Of a stretch of 21,923 nucleotides of DNA, positions 6,824 through 14,421 are shown in pieces. Positions within the stretch are counted from its first letter, which is position 1, and each line of letters begins with the position of its first letter. The position numbers and the translations under genes are program-made. The stretch covers positions 1 to 21,923 of the forward strand of contig DKZL01000035.1 of assembly GCA_002493635.1 (NCBI GenBank), in the 5' to 3' direction. The notes beneath the pieces were generated by a model. The model worked only from the letters and a program-made list of their open reading frames with translations, did not search any database and was not told the DNA's origin. The stretch comes from Ruminococcaceae bacterium UBA7075. GTDB lineage: Bacteria; Bacillota; Clostridia; Oscillospirales; Acutalibacteraceae.

Positions 6824-9187
6824 TTATTTTAGTTCAACGATTGTTACGCCGTCCTCACCCTCGCCGAAAACGCCAAGGCGGTGGGATTTTACAGCTTTGT
6901 TTGTTCTAAGATACGCATTAATTTCACGCTTTAAAACACCTGTTCCCTTGCCGTGGATAATTGTCATCTTGCTTACTCCTGCAAGCACTGCGTTGTCAAT
7001 CGCCTTATCGACAATCTGAATTGCATCATATGCTGTTTCGCCACGGACATCAATCTCAGTTTCGGGGCGAACATCCATCCTGCTCGGCACATTGCGTGTT
7101 GAAGGAAAACGGCTTGTCTGCGGTTTTACCTGCGATTTCAGAAGGCGAAGATTTTTTATATCAACACGGGTCTTGATTATACCTGCCTGCACAAGCACCT
7201 GACCGTCCTTGCTCGGCGGTGCAAGCACTGTTGCATTTTTATCAATGTCATAAATCAAAACGGTGTCGCCAACTTTCAGCGGTCGGGGCAGTTTGTACTC
7301 CTCAGACGGAGTATTTTTAAGCTGAATCGGGTCAGCTTGAGCCTCCATTTTATCTATATTTCGTTTCAGTTTATTACGTGCGTCAGCGCTGAGTTCTTTT
7401 TCTTTTCTCGCCTTGTTAAGCTCCTCAACAAGCCTGTCAGCCTCTGCACGAGTGCGTGAAATTATACGCTGAGCTTCCTGCTTTGCCTTTTCAATTTCCC
7501 GTTCAGCTTGCTGTCGAGCCTTTTTTACCTCATTTTCAGCCTTCTGCTTTTCGGTGTTCGCCTTGGCTGTAAGTCTGTTTGCATTTTCAACTTGTTTTTC
7601 AAGACTCTGTCTCTGTTTTTCAAGTTTTGAAACTACATCCTCAAACTGTCTGTTCTCATTTGAAACAAGCTGTTGTGCACGCTCAACAATATCGCTTTCC
7701 ATTCCGAGCCGCTTTGAAATTGCAAAGGCATTACTCTTGCCCGGAACGCCGATTAAAAGCCTGTATGTTGGTTTCAAAGTTGCAACATCAAATTCACAAC
7801 TGCCGTTTTCAACCCCCTCAGTGCGGAGTGCAAATTCCTTTAATTCGGCATAGTGAGTTGTAGAAGCAATCTTTGCACGGCGGGAACGGAGCTTTTCAAG
7901 AATTGAAATTGCAAGAGCCGCACCCTCGACAGGGTCAGTACCTGCTCCAAGCTCATCAATCAGGCACAGCGAGCCTGCATTTGCAAGTTTAATTATCTGA
8001 ATTATATTTGTCATATGAGCTGAAAATGTCGAAAGCGACTGCTCTATGCTCTGCTCATCGCCGATGTCAACAAGCACTCTTCTGAATACCGAAAGCTCGC
8101 TGTTGTCGGCACACGGAACTAAAAGTCCGCACATTGCCATAAGCGTTAAAAGTCCGATTGTCTTTAACGTTACAGTTTTACCACCGGTGTTCGGACCTGT
8201 TACAACAAGGGTGTCAAATTCCTTTCCGAGAGTTACATCAATCGGCACAACCTTTTCTTTGACTATAAGAGGGTGACGAGCCTGTTTGAGGTCAATCATT
8301 CCCCTGTCATTAAGAATCGGCATTGTAGCCTTCATTGAGTAAGCAAGATTTGCCTTTGCAAAAATCAGATTAAGCTCGGCAAGATTTGAGTAGCTTTTCA
8401 TAATGCTTTCGGCAAAATCTCCTGCATTCGCAGAAAGTTCAAAGAGAATACGCTCAATCTCGTCCTCTTCCTTGGCACGGAGCATCTTGATGTCATTATT
8501 AGCCTGCACAACGCCCATTGGCTCAATAAAAACAGTTTGTCCGCTTGATGAGGTATCGTGCACCAGACCGGGAACATTGTTTCGGCATTCTGCTCTGACA
8601 GGCACAACGTATCTGCCGTCACGCTGAGTAACTATTGCATCCTGCAAATACTTTATGTATGTCGAGCTGTGTATAATTTTGTCGAGAACTTCTCTTGCTT
8701 TTGAAGATGCTGTTCGGATTTTTCGGCGAATGTCCGAGAGAGCCACACTTGCATTATCAGAAATTTCATCCTCGCTGATAATAGCCGTAGTAATTTTCTC
8801 TTCAAGAAATTTATTTGAAATCAATCCGCTGAAATATCCGTCAAGTGATGTATTGCCTGAGGCACATCTGCTATGCCATTCCTTGACGGTGCGAATTACT
8901 CTGAGTGTTTGTGCGATTGCCAAAAGCTCGCTTGTTGTAAGACAGCCGCCTGCCTGAGCACGACGAAGATTGCCCGCACAGTTTGTTGCACCGCCAAATG
9001 ACGGAGCACCGAATTTTCCGCTGACAACATACGCATCATCAGTCTGCTTTAAAAGCATTTGAGCTTTTTTTAAATCAAATTGCGGCTCAAGCTCAAGAGC
9101 CATTCTATGAGCATCCTCAATTGAGGTTTGCTCTGCAAGACGCTCAAGAATTTTGTCAAGCTCAAGCGTTCTATAATGTCTATTCAT
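6824..9187 (-). CDS. mutS2: MutS2 endonuclease / ribosome-collision factor
   Basis: 787 residues, normal for MutS2. The N-terminal half is the MutS core and clamp. The ATPase domain has Walker A GPNTGGKTVTLKT (about 331-343) and Walker B CLIDELGAGTDP. Residues about 510-610 are a long charged coiled coil rich in Lys, Glu and Gln. The C-terminal Smr nuclease domain (about 710-787) carries DVRG in place of the common DLRG, and HGKGTGVLK. Known roles of the family are suppression of homologous recombination and, in Bacillus subtilis, splitting of collided ribosomes. The start has a GGAG site 9 bases upstream that is part of a tandem repeat. It is the last gene of the minus-strand cluster but is separated from recO by about 460 bases. 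Confidence 0.97.
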   Translation of the reverse strand: MNRHYRTLELDKILERLAEQTSIEDAHRMALELEPQFDLKKAQMLLKQTDDAYVVSGKFGAPSFGGATNCAGNLRRAQAGGCLTTSELLAIAQTLRVIRTVKEWHSRCASGNTSLDGYFSGLISNKFLEEKITTAIISEDEISDNASVALSDIRRKIRTASSKAREVLDKIIHSSTYIKYLQDAIVTQRDGRYVVPVRAECRNNVPGLVHDTSSSGQTVFIEPMGVVQANNDIKMLRAKEEDEIERILFELSANAGDFAESIMKSYSNLAELNLIFAKANLAYSMKATMPILNDRGMIDLKQARHPLIVKEKVVPIDVTLGKEFDTLVVTGPNTGGKTVTLKTIGLLTLMAMCGLLVPCADNSELSVFRRVLVDIGDEQSIEQSLSTFSAHMTNIIQIIKLANAGSLCLIDELGAGTDPVEGAALAISILEKLRSRRAKIASTTHYAELKEFALRTEGVENGSCEFDVATLKPTYRLLIGVPGKSNAFAISKRLGMESDIVERAQQLVSNENRQFEDVVSKLEKQRQSLEKQVENANRLTAKANTEKQKAENEVKKARQQAEREIEKAKQEAQRIISRTRAEADRLVEELNKARKEKELSADARNKLKRNIDKMEAQADPIQLKNTPSEEYKLPRPLKVGDTVLIYDIDKNATVLAPPSKDGQVLVQAGIIKTRVDIKNLRLLKSQVKPQTSRFPSTRNVPSRMDVRPETEIDVRGETAYDAIQIVDKAIDNAVLAGVSKMTIIHGKGTGVLKREINAYLRTNKAVKSHRLGVFGEGEDGVTIVELK

Positions 9188-9190
9188 ATT

Positions 9191-9238
9191 TTTTATCTCC
9201 GCTTTCTTTTTATCTCCGCTTTCTTTTTATCTCCGCTT
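9191..9238 (-). repeat. Tandem 17-base repeat containing the mutS2 ribosome binding site
   Basis: The 17-base unit occurs at 9191-9207 and 9208-9224, then partially at 9225-9238. Read on the minus strand each copy contains AGCGGAGATAAAA, a GGAG-type Shine-Dalgarno core, at 9197-9200, 9214-9217 and 9231-9234. Only the copy nearest the gene has normal spacing to the ATG. Confidence 0.9.
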
Positions 9239-9330
9239 CAAAAGTTTGATTTTATATAAAAGTGTTGTTCCCGAAGCTCAAACTTCGGTTGTATGGCGAA
9301 GTTCATAATTCACTTATATAAGTAAGCTAA

Positions 9331-9358
9331 ATTATAGTTTTTTAGCGATTTATATGAA
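9331..9358 (-). promoter_or_regulatory. Candidate mutS2 promoter
   Basis: On the minus strand TATAAT (9336-9331) lies 16 bases after TTCATA (9358-9353), a modest -35. It would give mutS2 its own promoter downstream of the palindromic element. Moderate support only. Confidence 0.45.
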
Positions 9359-9374
9359 CCTTTATTAAACCATT

Positions 9375-9456
9375 GTAGGGAACGACCCCTGTGTCGTTCC
9401 TAACTTCCAAAATAGCAATGTACTATATTAGGAACGACACAGGGGTCGTTCCCTAC
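9375..9456. repeat. Large palindromic element with nested hairpins
   Basis: Two perfect 29-base inverted arms (9375-9403 and 9428-9456) are separated by 24 bases. Each arm is itself a hairpin, with GGAACGAC and GTCGTTCC flanking CCCTGT. The arms are much more GC-rich than the flanking DNA. This looks like a dispersed palindromic unit (REP/MITE-like). There is no open reading frame in it. Confidence 0.85.
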
Positions 9457-9651
9457 GGATGTTGAAGAAAAATTCTGCTAAATTTATAGTTTGAACTCCG
9501 AGATGCCAAGGTTGATATTAAATCCGACTTTTATAACGGACAAAGCGACCACCATTGCTAAACTATTATCTACAATTATAAATTCAGTTGGGCACATATA
9601 TTTCCTCTATTACAAACTATCTTCCAGACCATAATTGTTAATTTTTCATTG

Positions 9652-10398
9652 CTAATTGTTAATTGTTTTATAAAAAGTCAACGTTTTAAAATCACGTTCA
9701 AAACGATATTTAATATAGCTTTCACTTGCTGAATTTAGCACTTCAAGGTCATCATCAGGCAGTGCAAACGAAAACAGCTTATCGTCATCTGCATAAATTG
9801 TATGGCGAAGTGCCGTGAGCGTTGACGGATTCAAATCTATTGCGTGCTCGGTAGGATTTTTTCGGCAGGATTTACATTCAATCATACCTGTCTGCGGCAA
9901 AAAGCACATTATAGGCGGCTGATATTCGCCGCACACTCTGCACATCCTCAAATCCGGCATATACCCTGCCATACTTGCAATTCTCATTTCAAGACAAGGT
10001 TTTATCAGCTGAGGACTGCGTTTTTCCTCTGACAACAGATAGAGCGAATTCAGAACAAGGCTTAAATACTTGTCGGCAGGCTGTTCTTTGGGGCATATGG
10101 TAAGTGCAAGCTCACAAAAATACTGAGCAAGGCACATATTTGAAATATTATTCCTCAATTTTGAAAAAAGCTTTATACTTTGTGCTTCGCCAATTATGTA
10201 AGCGTCCCGACTTTTATATATTGTAAGTCGGGAATATGACAAAAGAGAGGTTGCTGCACATTTTTGATTTTTGATATTGTTTGCACCTTTAACAAAAGCC
10301 CGTATTACTCCGTTAGACTTTGTCAGAGCAAGAACAAGCCTGTCTTTTTCACCGATATTCTGTTCCTTTATAATCAGTCCCTCTGTTCGGAATTTCAT
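9652..10398 (-). CDS. recO: DNA repair protein RecO
   Basis: RecF-pathway mediator that helps load RecA on single-stranded DNA and anneals strands. 248 residues, the usual size. It has an N-terminal OB fold opening with KFRTEGLIIKEQNIGEKDRL, a helical region, and a zinc site formed by Cys153, Cys156, Cys175 and Cys178. The frame is open upstream to 10611, but the ATG at 10396-10398 follows a strong GGGAGG and matches the family N-terminus, so the extension is rejected. The first 50 bases overlap the yqzL gene in another frame. The downstream gap before mutS2 is about 460 bases. Confidence 0.95.
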   Translation of the reverse strand: MKFRTEGLIIKEQNIGEKDRLVLALTKSNGVIRAFVKGANNIKNQKCAATSLLSYSRLTIYKSRDAYIIGEAQSIKLFSKLRNNISNMCLAQYFCELALTICPKEQPADKYLSLVLNSLYLLSEEKRSPQLIKPCLEMRIASMAGYMPDLRMCRVCGEYQPPIMCFLPQTGMIECKSCRKNPTEHAIDLNPSTLTALRHTIYADDDKLFSFALPDDDLEVLNSASESYIKYRFERDFKTLTFYKTINN

Positions 10399-10522
10399 CG
10401 GTTTCCTCCCTGTTGATTGTGTCTGCACCGGTATCCTTAGCATCCTGAATGCTCTTGTAGCGAATATAATCAAGCACACTGCCTGTTGTGAAAAACGACT
10501 GCCACGCATACCATTCGTCCAT
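10349..10522 (-). CDS. yqzL: YqzL-family small protein
   Basis: 57-residue protein found by reading the gap between era and recO. It starts MDEWYAWQSFFTTGSV and continues DYIRYK, the W-F-TG-DY-YK pattern of YqzL proteins. The family sits between era and recO in many Firmicutes, as here. The ATG (10520-10522) has a GGAGGTG site 7 bases upstream. The last 50 bases overlap the start of recO in a different frame, which suggests coupled translation. The Bacillus protein is about 10 residues shorter, and the extra C-terminus here is the overlap region. No function is established for the family. Confidence 0.85.
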   Translation of the reverse strand: MDEWYAWQSFFTTGSVLDYIRYKSIQDAKDTGADTINREETDEIPNRGTDYKGTEYR

Positions 10523-10640
10523 AAAAACACCTCCGAATATAGTGTTTTTGTTTTGGACAAATTTATAATTGGTATTTTTTGAAATTTAATCGTCAGATAA
10601 AACAGTATCAAAGATAAATAGTGTCACCCAATAAAAAAGA

Positions 10641-11555
10641 CTAATCAAAGTTCTTTTCATCATAGCCAAAATTCTGGAGAATTTGAGCACGGTTGCGCCA
10701 ATCCTCCTTGACCTTTATCCATGTCTGCAAAAACACCTTACAGTCAAAGAATTTTTCAATATCCTGCCGTGCAAAAGTACTGATTTTTTTGAGCATTGAG
10801 CCGTTTTTGCCGATTATTATCCGCTTGTGCGTGTCACGCTCGCAGAAAATAGTTGCATCAATGTCTAAAATTCCGTTATCCCTTGTCTTCATCTTTTCAA
10901 TTACAACTGCTGTACCGTGAGGAATTTCCTTGTCGCAAAGGCGTAAAATCTTCTCTCGGATAATCTCTGCAACAATAACACGCTCAGGCTGGTCGGTGAG
11001 GGTGTCATCGTCAAAAAAGTGTCCGCCCTCTGTCGCCTGATTTTTAAGCTCATCAAGCAATTCTCCCATTCCGTTTCCGTCCTGCGCACTTACAGGCACA
11101 ACAGCCTCAAAATTATACAAATTGCTGTATGCAAGAATTTGTTTCATCAAAGCATCCTTTTCCTTTAACATATCAATCTTGTTGATTGCAAGGATTGCAG
11201 GCATATCCATCATCTTGAACTTTTCAATCAAGTCAAGCTCGGTCTGTCCTGCCTCTCTGCCTGCTTCAACAACAAGCATACAGCAATCAACTCCGCCGAC
11301 AGATTCATTAACGGAGCGCACCATATATTTGCCGAGTGAATTTTTAGGTTTATGCATACCGGGGGTATCAAAGAAAACAAGCTGATTCTCTCCCTCTGTA
11401 AGCACACCTGTAATGCGGTTGCGTGTTGTTTGCGGCTTGCTTGAAACAATCGCAATTTTCTGTCCTAAAAGTCTGTTAAGAATTGAGCTTTTGCCGACAT
11501 TCGGTCTGCCGACAATAGCAATGAAAGCTGATTTATCATTAGTGTTTGTATTCAT
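10641..11555 (-). CDS. era: GTPase Era
   Basis: Essential GTPase that binds the 3' end of 16S rRNA and assists 30S maturation. 304 residues. GTPase motifs are G1 GRPNVGKSS (16-24), G3 DTPGMHKP and G4 NKID. The C-terminal KH domain has IIIGKNGSMLKKI near residue 242, with its GxxG loop. The ATG at 11553-11555 follows AGAAAGG at a good distance; the open extension to 11615 lacks a site and is not Era-like. It lies between dgkA and yqzL as in other Firmicutes. A 119-base gap with a hairpin separates it from dgkA. Confidence 0.97.
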   Translation of the reverse strand: MNTNTNDKSAFIAIVGRPNVGKSSILNRLLGQKIAIVSSKPQTTRNRITGVLTEGENQLVFFDTPGMHKPKNSLGKYMVRSVNESVGGVDCCMLVVEAGREAGQTELDLIEKFKMMDMPAILAINKIDMLKEKDALMKQILAYSNLYNFEAVVPVSAQDGNGMGELLDELKNQATEGGHFFDDDTLTDQPERVIVAEIIREKILRLCDKEIPHGTAVVIEKMKTRDNGILDIDATIFCERDTHKRIIIGKNGSMLKKISTFARQDIEKFFDCKVFLQTWIKVKEDWRNRAQILQNFGYDEKNFD

Positions 11556-11647
11556 AATTACCTTTCTGTTATAGAAGTTTTTTAGATACAGCCTTACTAT
11601 ATTTAATGATCGCATCTAAAAATTTCACATCTTAATTGTTAATTATA

Positions 11648-11673
11648 AAGGGGCAAGCGTGTGCGTGCCCCTT
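11648..11673. terminator. Hairpin between dgkA and era
   Basis: Arms AAGGGGCA (11648-11655) and TGCCCCTT (11666-11673) with a 10-base loop, 1 base after the dgkA stop. No proper T-run follows on the minus strand, so it may be an attenuator, a processing site or a palindromic repeat rather than a full terminator. Confidence 0.5.
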
Positions 11674-11674
11674 A

Positions 11675-12172
11675 TCAACTATTTTTTGTTATAAATTTCA
11701 GGTGCATAATTTTGTTCTTGATACCGACAGGTCCCAATACAATAAAAAATATTGAAATAACTGCCGACAGTGCAAACACCGCTATAAGCAAAGGATTCGC
11801 CAAAAAGAATGAAATAATTTTTCCGATTATTTCAAAATCAAGGAAGAAAATTACAGCAACTGCCGCCGCTGCAACCGACAAAATCAATACAGCACCTGCC
11901 GCTGTATCCTTAATAATTTTTACAAGCGGCTCAAAATGATCAAACGTCAAATTGCAAAACTCTTCAATGCAGGTGTTTACGGCTTCGGCAGCCATAACCG
12001 ACGCAACAAGCACAATCAGCAACGCACGCTGTCCGTCCGTGAAATCATAAAAAAGCGAAAACACAAGTACATAAATACCTGCAACAATATGAAAGCGCAT
12101 ATGACTTTCGCTTTTTATTGTATTCCATACACCCTTAAATGCATTTCTAAAGCTTAAAATTTGTTTTTTCAT
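11675..12172 (-). CDS. dgkA: Diacylglycerol/undecaprenol kinase family protein
   Basis: Integral membrane lipid kinase; Gram-positive members phosphorylate undecaprenol for wall precursor recycling. The signature AEAVNTCIEEFC and the later KDTAAGAVLILS are clear. The catalytic-type Glu residues of AEAxNTxIE are kept. At 165 residues it is longer than the roughly 120-130 usual in the group: after about residue 125 there is an added hydrophobic segment, ISFFLANPLLIAVFALSAV, and a basic tail. The start lies 5 bases after the ybeY stop with only a weak purine-rich GAAGAA site, so translation is probably coupled to ybeY. Confidence 0.9.
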   Translation of the reverse strand: MKKQILSFRNAFKGVWNTIKSESHMRFHIVAGIYVLVFSLFYDFTDGQRALLIVLVASVMAAEAVNTCIEEFCNLTFDHFEPLVKIIKDTAAGAVLILSVAAAAVAVIFFLDFEIIGKIISFFLANPLLIAVFALSAVISIFFIVLGPVGIKNKIMHLKFITKNS

Positions 12173-12177
12173 TATTA

Positions 12178-12684
12178 TTATTCTTCAACTATGTAGCTTG
12201 ATGAAGCCGGAAGTCCGAGTTGCTCCATTACAAGCTCTTCCTTTTCTCTCATTCTTACTCTTTCAAGATTTTCCATATGGTCATAACCCAGAAGGTGAAG
12301 AACACTGTGAGCTGTAAGGTATCCAACCTCTCTTTGCAGGCTGTGACCGTAAAGCTCTGCCTGATCTCTCGCCTTTTCCATTGAAATTACAACATCGCCG
12401 AGGATTTTTGCTCCTGTTTCCATATCGGTATCATACACACCGTTTTCACCCATTGGAAATGAAAGCACATCGGTTTCAATGTCCTTGTTCCTGTACTGCT
12501 TGTTAAGCTCCTTAATTCCTGCATTATCCGTAAAAGTTACGCTGATTTCAGCAGGACCTTCAAATTTTTCAAGCTGCAAAACAGCATTGCAGCAACGGCG
12601 CACAAGCATACGAATACCTGTTGGAATTTTTACTGTCTTCTGTTTGTTCGTAATAACTACTCTAATCTTATTTTTCTCTGCCAT
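12178..12684 (-). CDS. ybeY: Endoribonuclease YbeY
   Basis: Zinc-dependent single-strand endoribonuclease for 16S rRNA 3' end maturation and ribosome quality control. 168 residues. The zinc motif HSVLHLLGYDH gives His126, His130 and His136. TDVLSFPM in the middle is also a family hallmark. Two ATGs lie close: the one at 12682-12684 has AAAGGGA 9 bases upstream, whereas the one at 12691-12693 directly abuts that site, so I prefer the former. It stands between phoH and dgkA in the usual Firmicutes order. Confidence 0.95.
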   Translation of the reverse strand: MAEKNKIRVVITNKQKTVKIPTGIRMLVRRCCNAVLQLEKFEGPAEISVTFTDNAGIKELNKQYRNKDIETDVLSFPMGENGVYDTDMETGAKILGDVVISMEKARDQAELYGHSLQREVGYLTAHSVLHLLGYDHMENLERVRMREKEELVMEQLGLPASSSYIVEE

Positions 12685-12762
12685 AATAACCATTCCCTTT
12701 CAACAAAATTTTTATAACCCAAATCTTAATATATTTACCAAACCGGTTAGAGTTTGTGCAAC

Positions 12763-13695
12763 TTAGTTATTCGCCTTATTTTCAAATTTAGCATATGCCT
12801 TGATAATATCCTGCACAAGTCTGTGACGCACTACATCTTTTTCATCAAAGGTACAGCTGCCGATTCCGTCAATATTACGAAGAATTTTTATGCAGTCCTT
12901 AAGTCCGCTTTTTGCGCCCCGAGGCAAATCAATCTGAGTAATATCGCCCGTAATGACCATTTTTGAATTAAATCCAAGACGAGTTAAAAACATTTTCATC
13001 TGCTCTGATGTTGTATTCTGCGCCTCATCAAGAATAATAAAGCTGTCATCAAGCGTTCTGCCTCGCATATAAGCAAGAGGAGCAACCTCAATGTTGCCGC
13101 GCTCGACATATTTCTGATAGGTTTCTGCACCAAGCATATCAAAAAGTGCGTCATAGAGCGGTCTGAGGTACGGATCAACCTTGCTTTGAAGATCACCGGG
13201 AAGAAATCCGAGCTTTTCTCCTGCTTCAACAGCAGGACGGGTAAGAATTATTCGGTTAATCTGTTTGCTGCGAAATGCTGTAACCGCCATTGCAACAGCA
13301 AGATAAGTTTTGCCTGTTCCGGCAGGACCAACCCCGATAGTAATAGTATTATCTGCAATCATATTACAGTAACGCTTTTGTCCTATAGTCTTTGGTTTAA
13401 TCGGCTTTCCTTTTGAGGTTATGCATATGCAATCGCCTGCAAGCTGTTCAATCTTGTCCTCACTGCCCTCGTTCACAAGAGAAATACAGTAACGGATGTT
13501 CTGTTCTGACAACGCTTCACCACGATTTATGAATTGCAGAAGGCTTTCAATTACCTTGCAAGCCCTTGATGTATTCAAAGCATCTCCGTCTATCTTGAGT
13601 TCACTGTCACGGCACATTATGCGGACATTAAACTCTTTTTCAATTAGTTTGATATTCTCATCAAAACTGCCGAATAAAGCGACGGCAGTTTCCAT
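12763..13695 (-). CDS. phoH: PhoH-like ATPase
   Basis: Predicted P-loop ATPase of the PhoH family, often next to ybeY and thought to act in RNA metabolism. 310 residues from the ATG at 13693-13695. Walker A GPAGTGKT lies about 123-130 and Walker B FIILDEAQN about 219-226. The N-terminus METAVALFGSFDENIKLIE is family-like, but family members usually have about 10 more residues. In frame upstream of the ATG the codons read TEQVINLDR, which resembles that missing start, yet no ATG, GTG or TTG precedes them before the TAG. A GGAG site lies at 13732-13735, too far for the ATG. The true start is therefore uncertain. Confidence 0.93.
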   Translation of the reverse strand: METAVALFGSFDENIKLIEKEFNVRIMCRDSELKIDGDALNTSRACKVIESLLQFINRGEALSEQNIRYCISLVNEGSEDKIEQLAGDCICITSKGKPIKPKTIGQKRYCNMIADNTITIGVGPAGTGKTYLAVAMAVTAFRSKQINRIILTRPAVEAGEKLGFLPGDLQSKVDPYLRPLYDALFDMLGAETYQKYVERGNIEVAPLAYMRGRTLDDSFIILDEAQNTTSEQMKMFLTRLGFNSKMVITGDITQIDLPRGAKSGLKDCIKILRNIDGIGSCTFDEKDVVRHRLVQDIIKAYAKFENKANN

Positions 13696-13757
13696 TCTGT
13701 CGAGATTGATAACTTGTTCCGTAGTGCAAAACTCCTATTAATCCATTATTTACTGTA

Positions 13758-13786
13758 ATTATAACACAAATTTGATTGCATTTCAC
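13758..13786 (-). promoter_or_regulatory. Promoter of the phoH operon
   Basis: On the minus strand TATAAT (13763-13758) carries a TGn extension and has a weak GTGAAA 17 bases upstream (13786-13781). It lies about 22 bases before the GGAG site of the phoH leader. Confidence 0.65.
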
Positions 13787-13978
13787 ATAAAATATGGCTT
13801 TTTTTACTAAAAATTAAATTTTTGTATATAATAACGAATAATCTATATTTATAGTGTCCTTTCTTTGTAATAATTATTCTTTTTAGCATACTTTTAAGAC
13901 AAAATATAAAATATTTGCAATTTCTTATGTTGCAAAAAACCAACCGTAAAAATAATTTGCAAAGCATCTAAAAGGGAC

Positions 13979-14007
13979 TTGACAATATAACGCAAATGTA
14001 ATATAAT
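13979..14007 (+). promoter_or_regulatory. Promoter of the ylxM-ffh operon
   Basis: Perfect TTGACA (13979-13984), 17 bases, perfect TATAAT (14002-14007). It fits strong constitutive expression of the SRP genes. Confidence 0.85.
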
Positions 14008-14015
14008 TACAGAGG

Positions 14016-14036
14016 TGTAAAGAAAATATCTTTACA
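14016..14036 (+). other. Stem-loop at the 5' end of the ylxM leader
   Basis: TGTAAAG and CTTTACA form a 7-base stem with a 7-base loop, beginning near the expected transcription start. It may protect the 5' end of the message. No riboswitch fold is evident. Confidence 0.4.
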
Positions 14037-14060
14037 GGCAGCAAGGAGCTGACTGTTTTT

Positions 14061-14411
14061 ATGGAAAAGAATATGGAGGTTTCCCTGCTGTTTGATTTTT
14101 ACGGCGAACTGCTTAAGCCGTCGGGCAGAGAAGCTGTCCGTCTGTACTATAACGAAGATTTATCTCTTTCGGAGATTGCAGACCAGACAGGAATAACACG
14201 TCAAGGCGTCCGAGACAGCATAAAGCGATGTGAAAAACAGCTTTTTGACTTTGAAGAAAAGCTCGGACTTTTGGCAAGGTTCGGTCAGCTTGAAAGCGGA
14301 CTTGATGAAATTTTTGCTTTGGCTGAGAAAATTTACAGCAGTTCAGACGACATTCAAATTAAAAGCCTTGCACAAAGCATTGAGCGAAAGGCAGGCTCAC
14401 TTAAAGAATAA
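14061..14411 (+). CDS. ylxM: YlxM/UPF0122 family HTH protein
   Basis: 116-residue helix-turn-helix protein found upstream of ffh in Firmicutes. The sequence opens with LLFDFYGELLKPSGREAVRLYY, followed by the sigma-region-4-like LSLSEIADQTGITRQGVRDSIKR. Related proteins in streptococci bind SRP components, so a regulatory link to protein targeting is likely, though not shown for this protein. The ATG at 14061 has AAGGAG about 12 bases upstream, somewhat far; an internal ATG at residue 5 is a less likely alternative. Ten bases separate it from ffh, which it probably shares a transcript with. Confidence 0.92.
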   Translation: MEKNMEVSLLFDFYGELLKPSGREAVRLYYNEDLSLSEIADQTGITRQGVRDSIKRCEKQLFDFEEKLGLLARFGQLESGLDEIFALAEKIYSSSDDIQIKSLAQSIERKAGSLKE

Positions 14412-14421
14412 GAGGTTTCTA

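Larger units (their letters stand above)
9188..9651. other. Non-coding gap between recO and mutS2
   Basis: No gene seen. From right to left it holds AT-rich sequence next to the recO end, the large palindromic element (9375-9456), a candidate mutS2 promoter (9331-9358), a 12-base palindrome ACTTATATAAGT (9312-9323), a small hairpin CCGAAG-6-CTTCGG (9271-9288), and the tandem repeat of the mutS2 ribosome binding site (9191-9238). Confidence 0.8.
13696..14060. other. Divergent AT-rich gap between phoH and ylxM
   Basis: No gene supported. It holds the phoH promoter near its left end, the ylxM promoter and leader hairpin near its right end, and about 200 bases of plain AT-rich sequence between them. 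Confidence 0.75.

Noticed and set aside
7554..7863. Plus-strand open frames opposite mutS2
   Set aside because: They mirror the coiled-coil and adjacent coding sequence of mutS2 and have no start signals.
9375..9456. Possible CRISPR repeats
   Set aside because: Only two copies in inverted orientation, no regular spacers and no cas genes.
9480..9660. Possible decayed gene between the palindromic element and recO
   Set aside because: I found no frame with recognisable protein motifs on either strand.
10399..10611. N-terminal extension of RecO
   Set aside because: The internal ATG has GGGAGG and matches the family N-terminus; the upstream part overlaps yqzL in another frame.
11556..11615. N-terminal extension of Era
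   Set aside because: No ribosome binding site for the upstream ATG, while the internal ATG has AGAAAGG and gives the usual Era length.
13746..13967. Open frame on the minus strand of 73 residues in the phoH-ylxM gap
   Set aside because: No ribosome binding site, composition dominated by AT-rich codons, and it runs across the phoH promoter.
14008..14060. Possible riboswitch or SRP RNA in the ylxM leader
   Set aside because: Only one short stem-loop is visible in about 50 bases, too small for either.
14230..14421. N-terminal extension of Ffh
   Set aside because: It lies within ylxM in another frame, and the ATG at 14422 has its own ribosome binding site and the standard Ffh start.
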